DNA of 64,000 bases, taken from NCBI RefSeq assembly GCF_037176765.1, contig NC_090025.1, positions 171,166,040-171,230,039 on the forward strand, written 5' to 3'. This stretch comes from Anolis sagrei. Lineage: Eukaryota; Chordata; Lepidosauria; Squamata; Anolidae. Position numbers and translations under genes: made by a program. Below the pieces are notes generated by a model that was not told the origin of the DNA, made no database searches, and saw only the letters and a program-made list of their open reading frames with translations. Positions 63,921 to 64,000 of the stretch are shown here, piece after piece (position 1 is the first letter of the stretch; each line of letters opens with the position of its first letter).

Positions 63921-64000
63921 ATACTGCATGGGCCACACAAGTGATGCTTCTCCTAGCAAAGTTAATAACCATCTAAATGCGCTTGTCTTCAGGAAAGAAA

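Overview
The window looks like nuclear DNA of a squamate reptile, probably a lizard. The evidence is one complete and one partial vertebrate gene with ordinary spliced exons, set in DNA dense with repeats typical of squamates: tRNA-derived SINEs of several families, 5S-rRNA-derived SINEs, Bov-B, L1 and CR1/L2-group LINEs, Penelope-like element ends, many short hAT-type palindromic elements, and LTR remnants. The exact species cannot be read from the sequence.

The window carries two aromatic amino acid hydroxylase genes in tandem, both on the + strand. The first is a complete phenylalanine hydroxylase gene (PAH): 13 coding exons from 14263 to 46265, a 446-residue product, every intron bounded by AG/GT, and all iron ligands present. 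The second starts near 54.6 kb and runs off the right edge. Five coding exons are visible (to 63653), and their sequence resembles tyrosine hydroxylase rather than PAH or tryptophan hydroxylase. Its place just downstream of PAH points to TH2, the second vertebrate tyrosine hydroxylase, which is missing from placental mammals.

Bases 1-14100 hold no host gene that I can see, only repeats: CR1/L2-group LINE ends, an L1 tail, SINEs, hAT elements, two diverged copies of an unnamed repeat in inverted orientation (1684-2087 and 8757-9203), and a chimera of a PFDN6 5' fragment, a 5S-rRNA-like piece and a LINE 3' end at 3535-4258. The PAH introns hold SINEs, hAT elements, a degraded Bov-B LINE, a solo LTR inside a SINE, and a Penelope-like fragment with a hammerhead-ribozyme core. 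Between the genes (46.3-54.5 kb) are an LTR-element remnant, SINEs, hAT elements, and a Penelope-like inverted pair with well-kept hammerhead cores. The TH2 introns hold a nested Penelope/hAT/LINE stack, a CR1 fragment split by a small insertion, and a 3-kb CR1/L2-group LINE with an 831-codon endonuclease/reverse-transcriptase frame on the - strand.

PAH converts phenylalanine to tyrosine, and TH converts tyrosine to L-DOPA, so the two neighbours catalyse consecutive steps. The sequence itself does not show whether they are regulated together. The most interesting non-gene signals are the small hammerhead-type cores in the Penelope-like ends and the PFDN6/5S/LINE chimera. Repeat boundaries are by eye and may be off by tens of bases unless target-site duplications are given.
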